DNA from: Nitrospirae bacterium GWC2_56_14
GTDB lineage: Bacteria; Nitrospirota; UBA9217
Length of the DNA: 9,154 nt
NCBI GenBank assembly: GCA_001803705.1
Contig: MHDY01000224.1
Span: 1 to 9,154 of the forward strand
Direction of reading: 5' to 3'
The notes under the pieces are model-generated. The model made no database searches. It had not been told where the DNA came from and saw only the letters and a program-made list of their open reading frames with translations. The position numbers and the translations under genes are program-made. Positions 5,239-9,154 of this stretch are shown here, in pieces. Each line of letters starts with the position of its first letter. Within the stretch, counting starts at the first letter, position 1.

Positions 5239-6467
5239 AGCAGTTCCTCGAGCTCCTTCTCGGTGATGTTCTTGGATATGAACTTCGGAATGACCAGGTG
5301 CGTTTTTTTCTCTTTCCGCAGCCTCGCTTCGCCGCCGCCGGTTATGTTCAGCAGCACGGTCTCGTTCTTCTTGATCTCGCCTTTTTGTACGGCATCCTTC
5401 AGCACTGCAACAGCCACACCCGAGGCGGGTACGATATCAATGCCCTCGGCCGCAAAGAACGTTTCCATGCCGGCATATACCGCATCATTCACGACTCCGT
5501 ACATCTTTCCCTTTGTTGCGGTCAGCGCGTCGTAAACCCCTCCCAGGACGGTGTAAGCGGGATAGCGCGTCGAAAGCACCCTCGTCGTGATCTGCGAGAT
5601 CAGCGCGGGATCCAGGTCTTCGGGGAACAGGGTACGGCTGTTCTTCTCCCAGGCGTGGAGCATGGGTGCAAAGGGAAGGTTCTGGCCCAAATGAAGTCTT
5701 GGCAGACGCGTACCGAACCTGCCGTCCCTCACGAACCGCTCAGCCATCTCCCAGCCGCCGACAGCGCCGGTGCCGCTCCCTACGGCCTGCACATAATGGT
5801 CCGGCAGACGACCGATCTTCGAGACCGCTTCGAGCAGCACGATACCCAGACCGTCGCGCTTGGCGATGTTCTTCACCCCTCCCTCGAAGGGATATCCCGT
5901 GACCAAGGCGATCCGCTTTGCCACATCGATGGAGTCCGAGTAGTCGCCGTCCCCGATCGCGAAGGTGGGCACGACGGAAGAGGGTTCGAGATACCACATC
6001 TCGCCAAGGCACATGCGCGGCACAACGATGACCGCGGGAAAGCCGCTCACCGCCGAGAGATGCGCAAAAGCGCGGGCCGTGTTCCCCGCCGAGGCGACAA
6101 TCAGTCCGTCGACGCCGTTCTCCCGGGCGTTCTGGAGCACGACCGCGGCCTCGAATTCCTTGAAGGTGCAGGTTTCGAGCAGCGCCCCCTTCTCGGGCCA
6201 GTAGCCGTTGAATGCGATATAGAGCTGCTCAAGTCCGAGCTGCTGTGCAAGCCCCTGGGAACGGTACACCAGCGGCCCCGGCTGGACCGATGCGGGCTCA
6301 TGGACCGGAAGCCAGTTGAATCTCCAGACGCCTTCGGCGCCGCTCTCCATGAAGCGCTGATCATACTCGGTCACGAGGAGAGCGTCCTTGCAGTGCTCGC
6401 AGAAGGCGCAGAAGGAGTTCTCCAGGGTCTTGCCGCATTTTCGACATCGTATGGAATAATGGCTCAT
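5211..6467 (-). CDS. Cysteate synthase (threonine-synthase paralogue, PLP enzyme)
   Basis: This 418-aa fold-type II PLP enzyme resembles the Methanosarcina-type cysteate synthase, which makes L-cysteate from O-phospho-L-serine and sulfite. A zinc-ribbon-like start holds Cys8, Cys11, Cys20, Cys23 and Cys26. The PLP-binding Lys is Lys103 in CTFKEFEA, replacing the SFKDR of true threonine synthases. ASAGNTARAF (125-134) is the substrate/cofactor loop, and GSGTGAVG (230-237) the PLP-phosphate loop. LLNITGGGEARLRKEK near the C-terminus is another landmark. The length is close to that of the archaeal enzyme. The following gene is the fused ComDE, overlapping by 28 bases, which matches the pathway order once an aminotransferase (absent here) deaminates cysteate. 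ATG 6467 has only a weak GAGTG upstream. Plain threonine synthase is the main alternative, less likely given the context. Confidence 0.83.
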   Translation of the reverse strand: MSHYSIRCRKCGKTLENSFCAFCEHCKDALLVTEYDQRFMESGAEGVWRFNWLPVHEPASVQPGPLVYRSQGLAQQLGLEQLYIAFNGYWPEKGALLETCTFKEFEAAVVLQNARENGVDGLIVASAGNTARAFAHLSAVSGFPAVIVVPRMCLGEMWYLEPSSVVPTFAIGDGDYSDSIDVAKRIALVTGYPFEGGVKNIAKRDGLGIVLLEAVSKIGRLPDHYVQAVGSGTGAVGGWEMAERFVRDGRFGTRLPRLHLGQNLPFAPMLHAWEKNSRTLFPEDLDPALISQITTRVLSTRYPAYTVLGGVYDALTATKGKMYGVVNDAVYAGMETFFAAEGIDIVPASGVAVAVLKDAVQKGEIKKNETVLLNITGGGEARLRKEKKTHLVIPKFISKNITEKELEELLCPVLKKSC

Positions 6468-6496
6468 GATATTTCACTCATGAAAAACAATCTTTC

Positions 6497-6591
6497 TGCC
6501 ACGAAGGCACGAAGAAAGGCATTGAGTCTTGGCGCGTTAATCAACACTTGGAGCCTCGTGCAGTTCTTTGAGTCTTCGTGCCTTCGTGGCA
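6497..6591. repeat. Palindromic element built from CACGAAG words
   Basis: TGCCACGAAGGCACGAAGA (6497-6515) and TCTTCGTGCCTTCGTGGCA (6573-6591) are a perfect 19-bp inverted repeat around a 57-base centre. Each arm has the word CACGAAG twice. It fills most of the 133-bp gap between the HdrD-like and cysteate synthase genes of the minus-strand operon. It could form a long RNA hairpin that affects read-through or mRNA stability. Size and layout resemble the element at 1318-1422, although the word is different. Confidence 0.85.
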
Positions 6592-6600
6592 AATTAGTGT

Positions 6601-7815
6601 TTAAGTTCTTTCCCCTAGCAACCCGCTCACCAGCTCCATGATGTCGGTGATCTTGATCTGCTTATCGTGCCCCTGCATGGCCTCGTTCACCTTGGCATAA
6701 CAGGCTGGGCAGCCCAAGATCAGGCGGTCGGCCTTTTTTTTCACGGCCTCGTCGATCGTTTGTCTGCCCATCTTGATGGCGTTGTCATGAAAGACCTTGC
6801 GCGCCGCGCCGCCCGAGCCGCAGCAGCGGGAGTTCAGACCATGGCGCTCGAACTCGATGACCTTGACGCCGGGAATGCTCCCCAGAACGTCGCGCGGTTC
6901 CTCGATCACCCCGACTCCCCGTGAAAGATAGCAGGGATCATGATAGATCACGGTCTCGCGAAGTTCTTTGGTGATGCGCAGCTTTCCTTCCTTGATCGCG
7001 CTTGCAACGAACTGGGTGATATGCCGGATCGTAAAGGGAAGCTCTTTCCCGTAGAACGCAGGCCAGTCCCTGCTCATGATGTTCACGCAGCAGGGGCAGG
7101 AGCAGACCAGCGTCTTTACGCCCCGCGCCTCGTATCCTGCTACCAGCCGCTTGACCAGGCCTTCGAGCTCGTCATGCTGGCCCGTGATGAAAAGCGGGAA
7201 ACCGCAGCAGACCTCTTCCTCCGGCGGCAGCATGGTGAAGGGGGTTCCGATAGCGTTCAGCACGAGCACGTCGCCGCGCACCATGGGCTGCGCCTCGTAC
7301 GCGCCGGTGCAGCCGGCGTAGTAGCCGATGCCGGCCCGCTCGGCAACTTTCACGTTCACGGGAAACCAGGGTTGATAGCGATCACCTGCGGGCTTATCGT
7401 AGGGATTGCCGCTGTTCGTAATGACCTTCGGCAGGTTCGCCTGCACGCCGATGGGGCCGAGGCCGCGCTTCACCATCTCCTTCCGGAGCGTGGGCCAGAG
7501 CCGCTGCGTGAAGATACCCACCGGACAGTTCTGGCCGCAGGCGCCGCAGGTGGTGCATTCGTACACGGCTTTGGTAAAGTCCTCGAGACGCTTGCGGTCT
7601 GCCTCAGCGCCGCCAAAGAGCTTTGCCTTGAGGCCGTCCGTGGACCTGATGAACTCGCGGAACATGCGGATCTTCTCGGGCGGAGAGACCGCGGGGTTGT
7701 TCGTCACGTCCTGGACCGGGCAGTGCTTGAGGCATTCGCCGCATTGGGTGCAGGCGTCGATCTCCAGGACCTGTTTCGGGGAAAGCTCTTCAGTGAAGGA
7801 GCGTTTATTTTTCAT
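6601..7815 (-). CDS. hdrD: HdrD-like heterodisulfide reductase subunit (two 4Fe-4S, two CCG domains)
   Basis: The 404-aa protein is the catalytic, cytoplasmic-side subunit of an HdrDE-like disulfide reductase. An N-terminal HdrC-like part has two 4Fe-4S motifs: Cys22-25-28-32 and Cys87-90-93-97, each ending in Cys-Pro. The HdrB-like part has two full CCG motifs of the form C-x31-39-CC-x35-36-CxxC: Cys169, 203/204, 240, 243 and Cys295, 331/332, 369, 372. In HdrB/HdrD these bind noncubane clusters at the site of heterodisulfide reduction. Nothing required appears missing. ATG 7815 lies inside the end of the HdrE-like gene (11-base overlap), so the two are coupled. DsrK, TmcB and glycolate-oxidase GlpC/LldE-type CCG proteins are relatives. 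The HdrE-like partner and downstream coenzyme M genes favour HdrD. Confidence 0.87.
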   Translation of the reverse strand: MKNKRSFTEELSPKQVLEIDACTQCGECLKHCPVQDVTNNPAVSPPEKIRMFREFIRSTDGLKAKLFGGAEADRKRLEDFTKAVYECTTCGACGQNCPVGIFTQRLWPTLRKEMVKRGLGPIGVQANLPKVITNSGNPYDKPAGDRYQPWFPVNVKVAERAGIGYYAGCTGAYEAQPMVRGDVLVLNAIGTPFTMLPPEEEVCCGFPLFITGQHDELEGLVKRLVAGYEARGVKTLVCSCPCCVNIMSRDWPAFYGKELPFTIRHITQFVASAIKEGKLRITKELRETVIYHDPCYLSRGVGVIEEPRDVLGSIPGVKVIEFERHGLNSRCCGSGGAARKVFHDNAIKMGRQTIDEAVKKKADRLILGCPACYAKVNEAMQGHDKQIKITDIMELVSGLLGERT

Positions 7816-8503
7816 GCATCACCAGGGGAAGCGCCAGTTCCCGCTTCTCCGCCTCCAGCATCACCAGCGGCGCGGTCAGAATATGGGTCGGAAGCAAAGG
7901 GATCAGGACCAGGACCAGGGAAAAATGGAGCAGGAACAGGATGTCGTCCGGCGCCGCGGCCGGCGAGAAGCATAAGATCCCCTGGATGAACAGTTTCACC
8001 ATCACTATATCGGCCCGGTACAACGTGGCCATGAGCAGACCCAGCGAACTGATAATGAGCAGAACCGCCAACAGTGTCATGTTGGCTGGTGACGAATATT
8101 TTTCCTGATCGGAGAACCTCCGGACGAGAAGGATATAGATGAGCGACAGAGGAAGCACATACCCGGCGATCAGTCCGGGTGTCTGAAACCACCATACCCA
8201 CTCCGGGACAATGGGGAAAAAATACCGCAGATGCCTGAGGGCCACGATCAGGAACGATGCATGGAAGACCCACTCGCCGAGCCAGAGCGCGGGGTTGACC
8301 TTTAGCAGCCTCCAGAACAGGACCACGTCCCGCGCCGATAAGGCGCAGGCCTTGACCGACAAGGGCGGCGACCCTGCGATCGCAGCCGGACCGGCCACCG
8401 CCTTCCACCAGAGCAGCGCATGCAGAAAGAACCGTATCCAGAACGCCGCATACACGCCGTACGCTGCGATGATCAATATCGTACCCATGGGCCGCCCATT
8501 CAT
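7805..8503 (-). CDS. hdrE: HdrE-like membrane cytochrome b (NarI-type)
   Basis: The 232-aa integral membrane protein has five predicted membrane helices, about 7-33, 73-96, 109-127, 141-160 and 188-209. Candidate heme b ligands are His28, His81, His91, His193 and His207. HGWVFH-type and RHLRYFF features place it with the nitrate reductase gamma/HdrE family. It would pass electrons from a membrane quinol to the HdrD-like subunit, or the reverse. It directly precedes and overlaps hdrD, the usual HdrE-HdrD order. ATG 8503 is chosen over TTG 8506; ATG 8488 is also possible, and no strong ribosome site separates them. DsrM and Tmc/Hme membrane subunits are alternatives. Confidence 0.83.
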   Translation of the reverse strand: MNGRPMGTILIIAAYGVYAAFWIRFFLHALLWWKAVAGPAAIAGSPPLSVKACALSARDVVLFWRLLKVNPALWLGEWVFHASFLIVALRHLRYFFPIVPEWVWWFQTPGLIAGYVLPLSLIYILLVRRFSDQEKYSSPANMTLLAVLLIISSLGLLMATLYRADIVMVKLFIQGILCFSPAAAPDDILFLLHFSLVLVLIPLLPTHILTAPLVMLEAEKRELALPLVMHEK

Positions 8504-8568
8504 CAAGAGATGGTATCAGTATAACACATCGGCCTTGTGCGATAATAAGAGGACAACAGCCGATGGCC

Positions 8569-8886
8569 TCATTTCTCGCGGATAAACTCGATCCGCACGT
8601 CCTTCGACACGTTGAGCCCGGCCTCCACCTCGATGGCTTTCAGAATAGCGGAAGGCACCGGGCAGGCGGCGTGCTTCAGGTGCTTTGCCGCGGATTGATA
8701 GACCGGGTTGTCGCGGAGATTCGTGAGCGTCACCCGCTGGTCCACGAGCGCGATATCGGCAAGCATCTTCCCCACCATCTCGCAGTCCGTGTCCAGGAAG
8801 ACCGCGATCTTCTTGTCTTTCCCCTTCTCTGCCGTAATGGTAACGGTGTAACCGCACGCGCCTGAATTGACGATCACCTTGGTCAT
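8569..8886 (-). CDS. Small conserved-type protein with three cysteine motifs, function unknown
   Basis: This 105-aa soluble protein has Cys11 in NSGACGYTV, Cys35 in DTDCEMV and Cys75 in HAACPVPSAILKAIEVEAG. It recalls a small uncharacterised family (DUF6951-like, from memory) that I associate with anaerobes. The cysteines sit in highly patterned motifs, suggesting a metal, Fe-S or persulfide site, but no activity is known to me. ATG 8886 follows GGAAAGG at a close spacing. It is the first complete gene of the minus-strand set, 65 bases ahead of the HdrE-like gene, so a link to the Hdr/sulfonate function is likely by context only. Confidence 0.75.
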   Translation of the reverse strand: MTKVIVNSGACGYTVTITAEKGKDKKIAVFLDTDCEMVGKMLADIALVDQRVTLTNLRDNPVYQSAAKHLKHAACPVPSAILKAIEVEAGLNVSKDVRIEFIREK

Positions 8887-8922
8887 GGCCTTTCCGATCT
8901 ATCTGAATTTCATAAACAAAGA

Positions 8923-9032
8923 TAACTATTCAGGTCGATAGGCTGAAGGGGCGAAGGCTGAAGGTAAAAAACCTGACATCCCTTTTTTCCACCTTCAGTC
9001 TTCAGTCTTACAACCTTTAACCTGAATAGTTA
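8923..9032. repeat. Nested palindromic element with CTGAAGG words
   Basis: TAACTATTCAGGT (8923-8935) and ACCTGAATAGTTA (9020-9032) are a perfect 13-bp outer inverted repeat. A second, inner pair is CTGAAGGT plus A6 (8958-8971) against T6 (8983-8988) and ACCTTCAG (8991-8998), with two unpaired bases and an 11-base loop. CTGAAG or CTTCAG words recur through both arms. It takes up most of the 192-bp gap between the partial gene at the window end and the three-cysteine gene. Either strand could fold into a hairpin, and the inner hairpin may act as a terminator or processing site for the upstream gene. Confidence 0.8.
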
Positions 9033-9036
9033 CATC

Positions 9037-9074
9037 ATTCCGCATTCCGAAATCCGCAATCCGAAATCCGCAAT
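9037..9074. repeat. Tandem heptamer array, consensus A(A/T)TCCG(C/A)
   Basis: Five head-to-tail seven-base units are visible: ATTCCGC, ATTCCGA, AATCCGC, AATCCGA, AATCCGC, then AAT. The C/A at position seven alternates. It lies between the palindrome at 8923-9032 and the stop codon of the gene at the window end. Two matching units occur inside the ComDE gene (4694-4707). It is too short and lacks spacers, so it is not CRISPR. Confidence 0.85.
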
Positions 9075-9078
9075 CGAC

Positions 9079-9154
9079 TCATCCCTTGATCTCCACCGTA
9101 GCCCCTTGCTTTACGAGCAGCTCCTTCAGGTTCGGGAACTTGTCCTTCATATGC
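9079..9154 (-). CDS. C-terminal end of an unidentified protein, cut by window edge
   Basis: A minus-strand frame is open from the window end to TGA (complement of 9079-9081) and reads HMKDKFPNLKELLVKQGATVEIKG. The composition looks like real coding sequence (helix then short strand), and strand and spacing fit the first visible member of the downstream operon. The fragment is too short to assign a family. The internal Met would give only 23 residues, so it is taken as a partial gene and not a start. Confidence 0.5.
   Translation of the reverse strand, partial: HMKDKFPNLKELLVKQGATVEIKG

Noticed and set aside
5211..6467. Ordinary threonine synthase
   Set aside because: The PLP lysine context is CTFKEFEA and not SFKDR, no homoserine pathway genes are nearby, and ComDE follows with overlap.
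5298..6641. Long plus-strand open frame (447 codons) opposite the cysteate synthase gene
   Set aside because: It is antisense to a protein with recognisable PLP and Cys motifs, its composition is Arg/His/Gly-rich and shows no domain, and it runs through the 6497-6591 palindrome.
6940..7989. Plus-strand open frame (349 codons) opposite the HdrD-like gene
   Set aside because: The opposite strand encodes all expected cluster motifs; this frame is a high-GC shadow with no family features.
9037..9074. CRISPR array
   Set aside because: The units are seven bases, contiguous and without unique spacers; no cas genes are present.
1..9154. Archaeal (methanogen) origin suggested by coenzyme M and Hdr genes
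   Set aside because: Clear sigma70 promoters with 17-base spacers, a lipobox lipoprotein, an intrinsic terminator and HigBA/VapBC modules argue for a bacterium; no archaeal TATA/BRE promoter was noticed.

Overview
The window looks like bacterial DNA of moderately high G+C. It carries textbook sigma70 promoters (TTGATA-17-TATAAT at 621-649, TTGACA-17-TACAAT at 3270-3298), strong Shine-Dalgarno sites, a lipoprotein lipobox and two type II toxin-antitoxin modules. Short-heptamer palindromic repeats sit between the genes. I cannot name the organism from this sequence. The mix of Hdr-type Fe-S proteins, coenzyme M type sulfonate genes and these repeats would fit an anaerobic lineage such as Nitrospirota or Desulfobacterota, but that is inference.

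Left half (1-3916, plus strand). It opens with the 3' part of a lipoprotein gene that ends at a clear intrinsic terminator. A DJ-1/PfpI (YajL-like) gene follows with its own sigma70 promoter. After a 105-bp palindromic repeat element come an unrecognised Met-rich protein of 197 aa, a 63-aa two-helix ferritin-like protein, an AbrB/PIN (VapBC-type) module and a HigBA-type module. Both toxin-antitoxin modules have an inverted repeat overlapping the predicted -10 box. The second one appears to make a leaderless toxin message.

Right half (4078-9154, minus strand). All genes run in one direction and look like an operon. In order of transcription they are: the tail of an unidentified gene (9154-9079), a small three-cysteine protein, an HdrE-like membrane cytochrome b, an HdrD-like protein with two 4Fe-4S motifs and two complete CCG motifs, a cysteate synthase (threonine-synthase paralogue), and a fused sulfopyruvate decarboxylase (ComD-ComE). 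In Methanosarcina, cysteate synthase and ComDE belong to the phosphoserine/sulfite -> cysteate -> sulfopyruvate -> sulfoacetaldehyde route to coenzyme M. HdrDE is the membrane enzyme that reduces the CoM-S-S-CoB heterodisulfide. Finding both together in what looks like a bacterium is the main point of interest: it suggests a bacterial coenzyme M (or related sulfonate-thiol) pathway coupled to a membrane disulfide reductase. The aminotransferase and the final thiol-forming step are not in this window.

Repeats. Three different hyphenated palindromes of about 95-110 bp (1318-1422, 6497-6591, 8923-9032) occupy intergenic gaps. At least the first two are built from iterated short words. An AATCCGC-type heptamer array lies at 9037-9074, and a two-unit version is embedded in frame in the linker of the ComD-ComE fusion.
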